This document shows positions 1-10,082 of a stretch of 64,000 bases of DNA, piece by piece. Origin of the DNA: Roseateles depolymerans (GTDB lineage: Bacteria > Pseudomonadota > Gammaproteobacteria > Burkholderiales > Burkholderiaceae_C); NCBI RefSeq assembly GCF_003387155.1, contig NZ_QUMT01000003.1, positions 1-64,000 of the forward strand, given 5' to 3'. The position numbers and the translations under genes are program-made. Under the pieces are notes generated by a model that did not search any database, was not told the origin of the DNA, and saw nothing but the letters and a program-made list of their open reading frames with translations. How positions within the stretch are numbered: position 1 is the stretch's first letter; the number at the start of each line of letters is the position of its first letter.

Positions 1-3000
1 GTGTCCAGCGCGTTCTCAAGCTTGACGTCCCGCCCCGCCTGCACGGCGGTGGCGGCGTCAGACACCACATTGGAGCCCTGCACCCGAATGTCCTGACCGG
101 CCGTGATCGCCACGGTGTCGCCGGAGATCGTCGAGCCGGTTGCGGTGGTGCGCTCCAGCTGCGTTTTGCTGGTGGTGGTCGTGGACTTCAGGAAGCCTTT
201 GACCGTGTGTTTGGACGCCTCATCCAGCGACTCGGTCGATTGCGCCGCCACCAGTTGCACATCCCGGGCAGCGTTCAGCTGCACCGCCCCTGCGCTGTTG
301 ACCGAAGCTCCTTGAGCGGTGAGGTCCTGCCCGGCGCTAAGCAGCACCGTGCCCTTGGCTTCCAGAGAAGTGCCCACCTGCTGGGTCCGGCCCTGCTGAA
401 GGTGGTTGTTGGCATCAAACGTCGCCCGGTCGCTGCTGGCGGTCTGAACCGTCGAGAGCTTCAGATCGCGGCCGGCCTGCACAAACACCCCGCCCGTGGT
501 GTCCGTGCTACCCGTCTGCCGGACCTGAGCCGCCTCCAGCACCACATCCTGCCCCGCCTGCATCAGCATCACACCACCAGCGGTCAAGCTGGCCACCCGA
601 TCCAGCACGGTCCGCTGGCTCGTGGCGGTCGTGCTGCTCGCCGTGGTGGTGGTCACGATCAGGTCGCGGCCGGCCTTCAGGCTCATCGCGTCAGTCGCCG
701 TGAGCGAGCCACCGATGTTGCGAAGATCGTCCGCCGCACTCAGCGCCAACTGCGCGCCCCGCATGCTTCCGCTGTTGACGATGTTCTGCGCCGTGGCTCG
801 CAGTCCCTTAGACGCCCGCAGATCACCGCTGTTGTTCAGCGTGCCGCTGAGCGCCAGGTCCACCCGGCTACCGGCAATCAAGGCACCGCTGGCCTGCAGA
901 TCTCCGTCGCGCGGCAGCAGGTACACCTGCGGCACCAGCACACGCTGCGTACTGCCATCGGCCAGCGTGATCGATTGCTCCACCAGCCACACCAGGTCGG
1001 TGGTCAGCTGCGACATCTGCTCGGCCGTCAGCGCAACGCCAGGGCGAAGCTCATGGGCCGCTGCAAAGCTCGCGCCGTTGGTCAGTAAGGCGCGATACAT
1101 CTCCTCATCGCTTGAATACCCCTGCAGGAACGTGGAGCCGGTGAGCTGACCGATCTGCTCACGCACCAGTCGCTGCTCATAGAAGCCGTCTCCCAGACGC
1201 TTCTGCACCGTGGCCGGATCCACCGCCAAGGCCTGCAGCAGATAGTCGCTGGAGAGCCAGTTGCGGTAGTTCGCGTAACGCGGGTCCGTCTCGACCAGGT
1301 AGCCGCTGCTCGTGTCCGTGCGCAGTTTGAAGAGGCTGTTGGTCGGCAGACTCAGGGACACCGGCACGGCACGCAGGCGTCCGTTGGCATCCAAGCCCTG
1401 GACCGCCACCGCAGGCTTCAACGACGTGCTCAACCCGCCCGGGCCCGTACGGACCATGGTGATGGCCCGCCGCGCCTGGGCTTGCTCGCCCTGCTCGACG
1501 TCCTGTCGCTGCATGCCCACGAGGCTGCCCAGCGGACCCTGCTCGCCGGCACGCAAGGCGGTGGCCTGGCTCAGGCTCTGCCCCTGCGCACCATCGGTTC
1601 CGGTCACCCCGCCGGCTTGCTGCCGACCGCCGGGAGCGGACCCCGACACCGCACCGCCCGCCCCCAGTTCCGGCAGCGTCAGCACCACCGTGCCGTTGAT
1701 CGCAGCGTCGGTAGTGGTGTACTCATACTCGGTGTTGGGCACGCCGGAGCCGCCGTTGTAGGTGCGGTAGACATCTGTGTGCTCCGAGCCACTCACCGCC
1801 ACGCTGGTGCTGCGGTTGTCAATGGAGGCCGACCGGATGTCCACACCGTCGCGGCCGATGATGCGGCTCATGTCATTGACGATGCGTCCGCCTTCAACAT
1901 CGAGCGTGCCACCCACGATGATCTGACCGGCCGCGCTCTGCGTGACCTTGGCGCTTTCGGTGGTGCGGCTGTAGCTGAACGCGGTGAAGTCGCCCACCAG
2001 GCGGCTGTTCGCATCCGCAAAGAATGCAGCCACAGCGGCGTCCAGCGCAGCGTCGTCCCCCGGGGTGACCCCAAAGTCGGACCAGATACGGTCGGACGCC
2101 GGGTAATGCGCGCCCGGGACGGCCACCTCTTGGATCACGCCGTCGTTGTCCGGATATTGGTAGACGTGGTCCGCACTCAGCCGCCAGACAAAACTGCGAT
2201 CGGCGGAGCCGTCTACATCGCCGCCCAGCCCGCCGAGGTAGCGCCCGAAAATCTCATTCGGATAGCGCGTGGACGGCAACAGCATCTTGCGGTTGTAGGT
2301 GTCCTTCGACCAGTTCGACGTCTTGGGGTGGAACTCGTAAACAAACGGCTCCAGCGACCCTTGCGCATTGCTGCCCCACGGACTGGACCACTGCTCCCCA
2401 TCAAAATTCATCGCCCACAGCACGCGGATCTGGTCCGGCGTGTAGCGCACCGTGCTGCCGGGCGCCTGGAACTCCCAACCGCTGGTGGTGGTGCCCGCCA
2501 CCTTCTGCCACTGCAGATATGGGTTCAGGTTCTGAATGTCGCCAGACTGCAGCAGCAGGTTGCCGCGTACTTCGATCGTGGCGCCGCTGTTGATCAGCTG
2601 GCCCGTGCTCAGTCGCATGTCCCCACCGCTGCTGATGAAGGCCTTGCTGGCCAGCACGCGCGGGGCGTTGGGGTCTTGCGGCAATGCATCCGCGCCGTCG
2701 TGGACGCTGCGGTTGGTAATGGCGCCGCTCACGTCCATCTGCAAACTGCGGGTGGCTTCCAGCGTGGCGTTGGTGTTGTCGACGCTGGCAGCGGTGAGGT
2801 GCAGATCGCCGTCCGCGAAGATCAGCCCCTGTGCGCTGTTGCTGACCGCGCCGGTCAGTTGCAGGGTGAGGTCGCCGCGTGAGGCAATGACAGCCGCCTG
2901 GCCGTTCTCGGCGCCGTTGGTGAGCTGTCCGCCGGAGAGCGTCAGATCACTTCCATAGATGCGGCCGGTGCCCAGGTTGCTCAGCTGGCTGGCCGTGATG

Positions 3001-6000
3001 CGCACCCGCTCGCCATCGATGAGGCCGCGGTTGGTGAGCGTGTTGGCGGCGGTCAGGCGGGTGTCCGCGCTGCTCAGTTCGCCGGAGGCGCGGTTGTCGA
3101 TGCTTCGCGCCTGGATGTCCAAGGCGCCGCCCGCACGCAGGATGCCTTCGTTGACGAAGGTGCCGCCCAGCGTGAGGCCGATATCTCCACGCGCCTGCAA
3201 CAAGGTGCCCGTGCCGTAGGTCAGGTCGCCGCCCAGCGTCAGCTGGAGCGATCCGCCGCTGGAGAACTCCCCGCCGCCCGTGAGGCTCGCGGCGGTGACG
3301 GCCAGGCCGGTGCCGCCCCACACAGTGCCGCTTCCGTTGCTCACCGCCAGCGCCGATGTGCGTGCATCCGCGCTGCCGTCGCCCACCACAGTCCGGCCCA
3401 GGCCACTGAGCACGCCCCCGCTGTTGTCCAGCGACTGGGCGGCTGTGATGCGCAGGTCGGCATTGGCGCGGACCTGACCGGAGCGGTTGTCGAGCTGTGA
3501 TGCCTGAAGCGTCACCGCGTCGCCTTGAAGGCCCAAGTTGGTCGCTTGCGAGCCTTGGGTATTGCCTGACGTGTTGCGGTTGTCCAGCAGGCCGGTGGCA
3601 CGCAGGTCCAAGGTCCTGCCGCCGTAGATCAGCCCGCCCTGGTTCAGGATGCTGGCCGCGGCCGCCGTGGTGCTTTGCAGTCCCACCAGTTGGCCGCTGC
3701 TGTTGTCCAGGGTGCCCGCGATGGTCAGTGCCAGCGTCTGGCCCGACACGGTTTGACGGTTGGTCAGCGAGGCCGCATTGAGCGTGACCGCTGACCCGCC
3801 GATGCCGGCGCTGTTCTCCACAGCCCCCGCGTCAATCTGCATCGCGCCTTTGGACCGCAGGCCCGTGGGCGTGATAACGGATGCATCGAGCGTATTGGCC
3901 AGCGCCGCGCCGGAGGTATGGATCGTGAGCGTGTCGTCCGATTGCAGCAGGCCACCGAAGTTGTCCAGCGCGCCACTGCGCACGGTCATCGCTTCGCTGG
4001 ACAGCACCTTGCCACCGCGGTTGTTGAACGCCTGGCCGAAGGTCTGCACAGACACGGTGGTGCCGGAGAGTTCCCCGCGCACATTGGTCAGGCCAGACGT
4101 GTTGATCGTCAGGGCACCGGCGGACAGCACCGACCCCTGGGTGTTGTCGAACAGCCCCCGCGTGGCGATGGACACGGCACTGCCGGCACCACCGCCACTG
4201 GCGATGCGCCCCTGCTGGTTGTCCAGCGTCTCCGACGTCAGATTCAACGCTTGCTGCGCCAGCAAGCTGCCTTGTGCGTTGAGCACGGCCCGCGTCGTCT
4301 GGAGGCTCAGCGCGCCATCGCTGCCCACCCAGCCGCCTCGGTTGTCCAGACGGCTCACGTCCAGGCGCATGTCCGCGCCACTGCGCAGACGTCCGCCCTG
4401 GTTGTCGAGCCCTTGGGCGCCGGCGAGCCCGGTCGATCCGTTCAGGTCCGTTGTGTGGACCTGCAGAACGCCTCCGGCCTGCATCAATCCACCTGCCGCA
4501 TTGCTCACTCGGCCGGCGTCCACAGTCAGGGCCGTGCCGGCGACAAGCGTCCCGCCCTGGTTGGTCAGCCCATCCATCACGTCCAGGCGCATGGCCTGGC
4601 TGCTGACCATCTGGCCGCCGTCATGGGTCAGGCTCCCTGCCTGGATGTGGAGCGTGTCCGCCTGCGTGGTGGCGCCGTTGAGCGCCAGCGCGCCGGTCAC
4701 CGTCCAGTCCAGCGCACCGAGCGCCAGGACCTGCCCCTGCGCACCATTCCAGGCATCCGCATGAAGCGTCAGGTCACCGCCCGCCTGGGCGATGCGACCG
4801 GCGGTGTTGTTGACCGCTGCCGCACGCAGGGTCCATCCCCGACCCGCTGATTCGATGGTGCCGCGCTGATTGTCGAGGTTGCGGGACAGCGTCGAGACGA
4901 GCGCACCGTCGGCCGTCGTCTGCGTGACACGGCCAGCGGTATTGATCCAATCCCGGCCGGTCAGCTCCATCTGACTGGCGCTGATCAGCCCGCGGGCGGT
5001 GATGAGGTCCTGCTGGGCACTCAGAGACAAGCCCTGGGCCGCCACCGTGGCGCCGTCCAGCGACAGATCACCCGCGGTCGCTCGCAGGTTCACCGCGCGG
5101 GATTGCAGTTGCGCTCCCTGGAGTTGCACCGTTGCACCCGTCGCGGACAGCTCACCCACGGATGTCATGGCACCGCTGAACTGAAGTGCCTGGGACGCGG
5201 TGACACCCAGGTTGCCTTGCGCTGCCAGTGTGTTGTCCGCCCGCAAGCCGGCAGCCAATCCCCCCGCGCCGCTCAAAGCGCCGACGGTGACACCCACATC
5301 GCCTTGCGCAGCGACCGTGCCCGGATTGACCAGTTGGTCCGCGCGAACGGAAGCGGCGCCCTGCGCGTACACCCACCCAGCATTGCTGAATGTGCCGGAG
5401 ACCGCGACGTCTGCCGCGCCGCTGCTTTGAAGAGCCCCCGTGTTGGACAGTTCACCCGCCTGCACGGTCAGCACGCCCTTGGAAGCCTGCGCGTCGGCCA
5501 GCGGCGTCAAGGTGCCATCCGCGCGCAGGCCGGCTGCGATCAGCCCCGATGCCAGCACTCGGTCCGCCCGAAGCTGAAGCGCGCCCCCTGCGCCCAGCAC
5601 TCCGGCGGTTTGCAGCGACTCCGCCGCGATGTTGGCCTGTCCCCGCGCGTAGACCGTGCCGGCGCCGTCCCAGCGAGTGGCCTTCACGATCAGCGTGGAG
5701 GCTTCCAGACGACCGTCGCCGTGTTGCCATGCGCCGACGTCTACCGCTGCTGTCTGGGTCGCCGAAACCAAGCCACCCGCATTCAGCACCTGCCCTGCGG
5801 CCAATGCCACCTCCGCCGCGCCCAGTTGTCCGCCGGTGTTGTCAAGGAGGGTAGGCCGCTGCGCAGCACCGATGGTGAGCCGCTGATTGGCCAGCAGCAC
5901 ACCGCCATGATTGCTCAGGCTGCCGCCATCCACGCTCAGATTCCCCACCGACGACAGCAGGCCGCCGCGGTTGTCGAGGGCCGCGGCCTGAAGCGTCAAC

Positions 6001-8165
6001 AGGCTGCTGTTCGATTCGATGCGGCCGAGCCGGTTGTCGATCCCGCCAAGGCTGACGATGCGAGACGCTTCCGTCCCTGCCACCTGCGTGTGGCCGCCCT
6101 GATGGGAGAGCTGCCCAGTGGCCCAATCCACTGACTGAGCCACCACCTGGGTGCGATCCAGCGATGCAGCACCCGCCGCCATGTCAAAGCGCCCACCGCT
6201 CATCACTTGGGCGTCGCTGAGGTCCAGCGCTGCGCCCTGCGACTGAAGGGTGGCGGCATCGAAGGCGTCGAGACGCAGGGCAGCCATCGCGCTGCCGCTT
6301 CGCAGTGACAGGCTGCCAGCGCCGTAGTGCTCGATGCGGGCCCCACGCGCGCTGATCGACGCGGCGCTCACGCTCAAGTCGCTGGCATTGGTGGCGATGC
6401 GTGCACCATCGGCCGTAAGCGCGCCGTTCAGGCGCAGGGCCATCGCCTGGCTGCCGGTCTGCAGGAACTCACCGCCGGAGAGATCCGCTTGCTGGGCCGA
6501 CAGCGTCAGCACGTCCCCCATCAGCGAGGCCTTGGTCGCGGAGAGCCGATCCCCCGCCGTCAGTTGCAACGCCCCCACGGCGGAAAGGGCCGCGCCATCC
6601 ACCCGGACGTCGCCGCCGGTCACCTGAACGGTCTGCGCATGGGCCTGGGCGCCGGACAGGTCCGCTGCGCTGCGCGCGGTGACGGACAGGCTGTCCTTGG
6701 CAAGCAATGTCGCCTCTCGGGCCGTGACCTGCTCGCCATTCACTGCCATCACGGCAGACTGCGCTTGCACCCCGCTGAGGTCCAGCGACGGCGCCTGCAC
6801 ATCCAGCCGCGTTGGCGCGATCAATTGCCCGGCCTGCTTTTGCCGGGCGCTGGCGGTCAGCGTCAACGTCGCGGGGCCAGCGCCGACCGTCCCATCAGCC
6901 GCCATGCCAGCCGCCGTCACACTCCCGGTTGTGGACCGCAGTTGCGGCGCGGCGATGCCCACACCGCCCTGCGATGCCATCCATCCCGCATTGCGCACCC
7001 CTTCTCCCGAGGACACCTGCAACGTGGGTGCCCCCGATGCATCCGCTTGCTGCGCGTAGACCGAGCCGGTGTTGTCCAGCCACCCATCCGCCCTCAGCGT
7101 GAGCTGCCCGCCCACCATCTGGCCGCCCTGCCGCACGCCCAGCCCGGCCTCGGTGCCGACCAGGATGATGCGCTGCGCATAGATGCCGCCCAGCGCGGTG
7201 CTGTCCAGCGCATACTGCGGCCGCTCGCCGCTCGCGGCGACGGTCTCACCCGCACCCTCGCCAGCGCCAGCAGTCTCCGCCGACATCACCTGCGTACCGG
7301 TCTGGATCCGCGCTTCCTTCGCCCAGAACCCGGCGTTGAGTTCCACGGCGCGGGACAACAACGCCGTGTAGTCCGTCGAGCTGGCATCCAGCCCTGCCCC
7401 GTCGATGCGGATCAGGCCTCCCTGCACCGCGAACCCGCTGACATTGCCTGCGGCATCGAACCGTGCGGTGCCCGTCGTCAGCGTCGCACTGCTCGCATTG
7501 ATGAACCCGCCCCCATCGACCTGGATACCGGCCGGGTTCGCGATGATCACTTCCGCCCGGCGCCCCGCCACTTCCACATAGCCATTGAGCTGGCTCGGTG
7601 CGCTGCTGTTCACCTCATTGAGGATGACCCGCGCCTCGCCCCGGCCCAGCCAGGGGTTGCCCTGCACCCATCCGCCCAATTGGGTGCTCACGTCAGTCCG
7701 CGAGTTGTTCAGGATGGCGCCCTGCGGCCCGACATCGAACTGGCTGTAGGTATTGCGCGAGACCCCTGCGGCACTGGGCGTCTGGATGTTGACCAGCGGG
7801 GTGCCGTTCGGTGCGGTGAGCACGGTGGGCTGCTGGCTCTTCGGCGCGGAAGGATCGGCCACGATGCGGGTCGGCGGCTTTTGCCGGGACTGCAGATCCG
7901 TGCGCGACGGTGACTGGGCTTGTGCCTGCGCAGGCGGGATCGGCAACAAGGTCAACACAGCCCCGGCCGCCAACGCAGCCGCCAGCGCGATCAGGCTCGG
8001 CGGGCCGCAGGCGGTGGGGACCACCGTCTCCGCTGTGACCACGCCACGCCGCGACGGACCCTCGGTCTGCCCAGCCGCCTTGGTCTGCGCACGGACCGTC
8101 TCCGCCACGGCCATCAACTGGCCGCGTTGCTTGTTGAAAACGATGCGGTACTGGAGGCGGTTCAT
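1..8165 (-). CDS. TpsA: giant filamentous haemagglutinin-like exoprotein (partial, 3' end outside window)
   Basis: This is the secreted partner of a two-partner secretion pair, a very large cell-surface adhesin or contact-dependent effector. The frame opens at ATG 8165 and stays open to base 1, giving at least 2,721 codons. The first 25 residues (MNRLQYRIVFNKQRGQ...) are an extended signal peptide region, followed by a hydrophobic core near residues 55-75 ending in AQAQA. The TPS recognition domain lies at about 115-380, with variants NPWL and NPAGI of the usual NPNL/NPNG signatures. A long beta-helix with LDNRGG-type repeats follows. A non-repetitive, aromatic-rich segment lies near 1880-2025, and a conserved FHA/CdiA block (ETDPRYANYRNWL, RLGDGFYEQRL) near 2280-2330. 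Haemagglutinin repeats (AGRDVKLENALD type) continue to the edge. Its ATG overlaps the tpsB stop as ATGA, so translation is probably coupled. The C-terminus, which would show whether a toxin is carried, is not visible. Confidence 0.93.
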   Translation of the reverse strand, partial: MNRLQYRIVFNKQRGQLMAVAETVRAQTKAAGQTEGPSRRGVVTAETVVPTACGPPSLIALAAALAAGAVLTLLPIPPAQAQAQSPSRTDLQSRQKPPTRIVADPSAPKSQQPTVLTAPNGTPLVNIQTPSAAGVSRNTYSQFDVGPQGAILNNSRTDVSTQLGGWVQGNPWLGRGEARVILNEVNSSAPSQLNGYVEVAGRRAEVIIANPAGIQVDGGGFINASSATLTTGTARFDAAGNVSGFAVQGGLIRIDGAGLDASSTDYTALLSRAVELNAGFWAKEARIQTGTQVMSAETAGAGEGAGETVAASGERPQYALDSTALGGIYAQRIILVGTEAGLGVRQGGQMVGGQLTLRADGWLDNTGSVYAQQADASGAPTLQVSSGEGVRNAGWMASQGGVGIAAPQLRSTTGSVTAAGMAADGTVGAGPATLTLTASARQKQAGQLIAPTRLDVQAPSLDLSGVQAQSAVMAVNGEQVTAREATLLAKDSLSVTARSAADLSGAQAHAQTVQVTGGDVRVDGAALSAVGALQLTAGDRLSATKASLMGDVLTLSAQQADLSGGEFLQTGSQAMALRLNGALTADGARIATNASDLSVSAASISARGARIEHYGAGSLSLRSGSAMAALRLDAFDAATLQSQGAALDLSDAQVMSGGRFDMAAGAASLDRTQVVAQSVDWATGQLSHQGGHTQVAGTEASRIVSLGGIDNRLGRIESNSSLLTLQAAALDNRGGLLSSVGNLSVDGGSLSNHGGVLLANQRLTIGAAQRPTLLDNTGGQLGAAEVALAAGQVLNAGGLVSATQTAAVDVGAWQHGDGRLEASTLIVKATRWDGAGTVYARGQANIAAESLQTAGVLGAGGALQLRADRVLASGLIAAGLRADGTLTPLADAQASKGVLTVQAGELSNTGALQSSGAADVAVSGTFSNAGWVYAQGAASVRADQLVNPGTVAAQGDVGVTVGALSGAGGLAAGLRADNTLAAQGNLGVTASQALQFSGAMTSVGELSATGATVQLQGAQLQSRAVNLRATAGDLSLDGATVAAQGLSLSAQQDLITARGLISASQMELTGRDWINTAGRVTQTTADGALVSTLSRNLDNQRGTIESAGRGWTLRAAAVNNTAGRIAQAGGDLTLHADAWNGAQGQVLALGALDWTVTGALALNGATTQADTLHIQAGSLTHDGGQMVSSQAMRLDVMDGLTNQGGTLVAGTALTVDAGRVSNAAGGLMQAGGVLQVHTTDLNGSTGLAGAQGLDNQGGRLRSGADMRLDVSRLDNRGGWVGSDGALSLQTTRAVLNAQGSLLAQQALNLTSETLDNQQGRIASGGGAGSAVSIATRGLFDNTQGSVLSAGALTINTSGLTNVRGELSGTTVSVQTFGQAFNNRGGKVLSSEAMTVRSGALDNFGGLLQSDDTLTIHTSGAALANTLDASVITPTGLRSKGAMQIDAGAVENSAGIGGSAVTLNAASLTNRQTVSGQTLALTIAGTLDNSSGQLVGLQSTTAAAASILNQGGLIYGGRTLDLRATGLLDNRNTSGNTQGSQATNLGLQGDAVTLQASQLDNRSGQVRANADLRITAAQSLDNSGGVLSGLGRTVVGDGSADARTSALAVSNGSGTVWGGTGLAVTAASLTGGGEFSSGGSLQLTLGGDLTYGTGTLLQARGDIGLTLGGTFVNEGILRAGGALDIQARSIDNRASGELSSADTRLTAANTLTNRGLIDGERVRITASQLSNLGTGRIYGSDLTLSGGQLTNGAENGQAAVIASRGDLTLQLTGAVSNSAQGLIFADGDLHLTAASVDNTNATLEATRSLQMDVSGAITNRSVHDGADALPQDPNAPRVLASKAFISSGGDMRLSTGQLINSGATIEVRGNLLLQSGDIQNLNPYLQWQKVAGTTTSGWEFQAPGSTVRYTPDQIRVLWAMNFDGEQWSSPWGSNAQGSLEPFVYEFHPKTSNWSKDTYNRKMLLPSTRYPNEIFGRYLGGLGGDVDGSADRSFVWRLSADHVYQYPDNDGVIQEVAVPGAHYPASDRIWSDFGVTPGDDAALDAAVAAFFADANSRLVGDFTAFSYSRTTESAKVTQSAAGQIIVGGTLDVEGGRIVNDMSRIIGRDGVDIRSASIDNRSTSVAVSGSEHTDVYRTYNGGSGVPNTEYEYTTTDAAINGTVVLTLPELGAGGAVSGSAPGGRQQAGGVTGTDGAQGQSLSQATALRAGEQGPLGSLVGMQRQDVEQGEQAQARRAITMVRTGPGGLSTSLKPAVAVQGLDANGRLRAVPVSLSLPTNSLFKLRTDTSSGYLVETDPRYANYRNWLSSDYLLQALAVDPATVQKRLGDGFYEQRLVREQIGQLTGSTFLQGYSSDEEMYRALLTNGASFAAAHELRPGVALTAEQMSQLTTDLVWLVEQSITLADGSTQRVLVPQVYLLPRDGDLQASGALIAGSRVDLALSGTLNNSGDLRASKGLRATAQNIVNSGSMRGAQLALSAADDLRNIGGSLTATDAMSLKAGRDLIVTTTTASSTTATSQRTVLDRVASLTAGGVMLMQAGQDVVLEAAQVRQTGSTDTTGGVFVQAGRDLKLSTVQTASSDRATFDANNHLQQGRTQQVGTSLEAKGTVLLSAGQDLTAQGASVNSAGAVQLNAARDVQLVAAQSTESLDEASKHTVKGFLKSTTTTSKTQLERTTATGSTISGDTVAITAGQDIRVQGSNVVSDAATAVQAGRDVKLENALD

Positions 8166-9988
8166 TGCGAATAGCTCAGAGAGAAACCGGCCGTGAATCG
8201 GGCGACCGGGAAATTGCTCGGTTGCTGGACGGGCGTGGCGGCGAACAGATCCACGGAGAAGCCCTGCCCCCGCAGCCGCGTGCCGATGACGGCGCCCACC
8301 AGATGCTTGTCCGCCAGTCGGCCGGCGCTGGGGCCGGACACCACACCAGCGTCCAGGCCCAGGTACATCGAGGCCATGCCGGTCAGTGGCAGCTCCGCTT
8401 CGTTGCGGGTGAGCAGACCGTTGTCAGCGGACAGCGAGGCATCGCTGAAGCCGCGCACCGTGTAGCGGCCGCCAATGGAGAAGCGGTCCTGCGGCGTGAG
8501 CGGTCGCAGCGCATACTGGCCGCGCCACTGCGTGCTCAGTTGCAGCTTGCGTTGACCCAGCGGCACCGCACCCGCCACGCCAAAACTGCCCTGCAGCAGG
8601 TTCATGCGTGAACTGCCTTCTCCGAAGGCTTCCTCCGGCGCTTCCAGCGCATGGAAGGCGCCGGTGCCATGCTTCAGGCTCAGTTCCATGTCGGTGGACA
8701 CACTGCCCACCTGGCGGCGCAGCGTGACGCCGGTTTCCCATCCGCCGATGCGCCGCCGCTGCACTTCCACTTCCGTGTCGTCGATGTAATTGCGAGACGA
8801 GCGGCCAAACAGCTTGGCAAAGCCGCTGAACTTGTATTGGGAATCGCGCCAGAGCATGCGGGTGAGCTTGAGCTCCCCATTGCTGCTGGTGCCGCGGTAG
8901 ACATAGCGCTGATTGGCGCCAATGACCACCTGTTGGTAGCCATTGCGGCTGAAGGTGATGCTCAGGAGCGAGTGGCCCCACGGTAGCGAGTAGTGCAAGA
9001 CATGTCCTCCGGTGCCAGGCATTGGCCCCGGTTTGTCATGCAGGCGTTGATTGAGTTCGCGGGTATCCCGATTCAGGGTGATGTAGAAGAGGTCGTTGAG
9101 CGTGAGCGGATGGTCCAGCGACGCGGTGAGCGACAAGGGATAACGGCCGGTCGATTCGCTGCCGCTGTCGTCCAGCGACATCTGCCAGCGCCAGTTTCGT
9201 CCGCCCTGGTAACTGACCGCCAAGTCGCTCCAGCCCGGCTCGGTGGTGTCCTGCGAGGGTTGCACCTGAATATCGGCTTGGGCGCCGGGCACGCGTTGCA
9301 GGTTCTCCAGCGCCTGCTCCATGTCTCGCAGGTTCAGCACATCGCCTTCCCGGATGGGCAGCGCATTGGCCAGGCGCACTTGGGGGGATGTGCCCTCCCG
9401 AAGGCGGATGCGGTGGACACGCCCTGGCACCACCGTCAGCACGAGGCGGCCGCTGGAGAGATCCTGCGGCGCGGCCAGCACGCGGGTGGTGATGTAGCCG
9501 GCCTCGATGACCGCGTCCTGCATGCGCGTCACCACGGTGCCGATGCCCTGCGCCCCCAAGCAACGACCGATGGGGGCGTCATCGCCGGCGGGCCCGTCGA
9601 CGGCGCGGATCAGCCGCGCAAGGGCCGGCAAGTGGTCGGCGCCTTTGAGCTCGATATGCTGAATGACAAAGCAGGGGGACTCGTCGTCCCGCAGGCGCTG
9701 ACGGCTGGGCGGCGCGCTGGCTTGCAGGCGCACATCCGGCTCTCGTTCCAGCGACTGGCGTTGCTGCGCCTCCCGCAGCTGCTGCAGTTGACGCTGGGCG
9801 TCCGGATCCACCACGCCCGGGGGCGAGGACTGGCCCCAGGCCCACCCGGCGCTCAGGCCGAGGCTCAGGCCAAAGCTCAAGCCGAAGCTCAAACGAAAGG
9901 CCGTACGGACGGCCTGTTGAATCAGGGACAAGGAAGAACCGACACCTGCCTGGCCCTCCCCATGCAGGTGCAAAGAATGCAGCTTCAT
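8162..9988 (-). CDS. TpsB: two-partner secretion outer-membrane transporter (FhaC/ShlB/HecB family)
   Basis: An Omp85-superfamily beta-barrel that exports its TpsA partner across the outer membrane. The 608 residues are normal for the family. The order is: leader with an unusual tandem LSFG/LSLG tract (about residues 33-49) and a likely cleavage after AWG; a Gln/Arg-rich linker at 55-95 (the plug-helix region); POTRA domains at about 105-270, with CFVIQHIELKGADHLP opening POTRA1; then the barrel, containing the conserved FSIGGRYTVRGF loop (VRGF motif) near residue 510 and ending with a C-terminal aromatic pattern. Start ATG 9988 is preceded by a weak GTGAGA-like ribosome-binding site. It is the first gene of the tpsBA operon and lies about 95 bp downstream of the riboswitch-like element on the same strand. 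Confidence 0.95.
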   Translation of the reverse strand: MKLHSLHLHGEGQAGVGSSLSLIQQAVRTAFRLSFGLSFGLSLGLSAGWAWGQSSPPGVVDPDAQRQLQQLREAQQRQSLEREPDVRLQASAPPSRQRLRDDESPCFVIQHIELKGADHLPALARLIRAVDGPAGDDAPIGRCLGAQGIGTVVTRMQDAVIEAGYITTRVLAAPQDLSSGRLVLTVVPGRVHRIRLREGTSPQVRLANALPIREGDVLNLRDMEQALENLQRVPGAQADIQVQPSQDTTEPGWSDLAVSYQGGRNWRWQMSLDDSGSESTGRYPLSLTASLDHPLTLNDLFYITLNRDTRELNQRLHDKPGPMPGTGGHVLHYSLPWGHSLLSITFSRNGYQQVVIGANQRYVYRGTSSNGELKLTRMLWRDSQYKFSGFAKLFGRSSRNYIDDTEVEVQRRRIGGWETGVTLRRQVGSVSTDMELSLKHGTGAFHALEAPEEAFGEGSSRMNLLQGSFGVAGAVPLGQRKLQLSTQWRGQYALRPLTPQDRFSIGGRYTVRGFSDASLSADNGLLTRNEAELPLTGMASMYLGLDAGVVSGPSAGRLADKHLVGAVIGTRLRGQGFSVDLFAATPVQQPSNFPVARFTAGFSLSYSQ

Positions 9989-10082
9989 TTCTCACGCGCT
10001 GGTTGAATTCTTGTGAACCCAAGGTGCGCAGCACGTCAGAAGAAGCCGTTCAGCTGGATGGCAACCGCATGGTGACAATCGC

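Noticed and set aside
207-7913. Several long plus-strand open frames (for example 1482-2882, 5103-6134, 6327-7913)
   Set aside because: They lie antisense to the tpsA gene, consist of His/Arg/Gln/Pro-rich sequence without domain features and have no ribosome-binding sites. They are shadows created by high-GC codon use.
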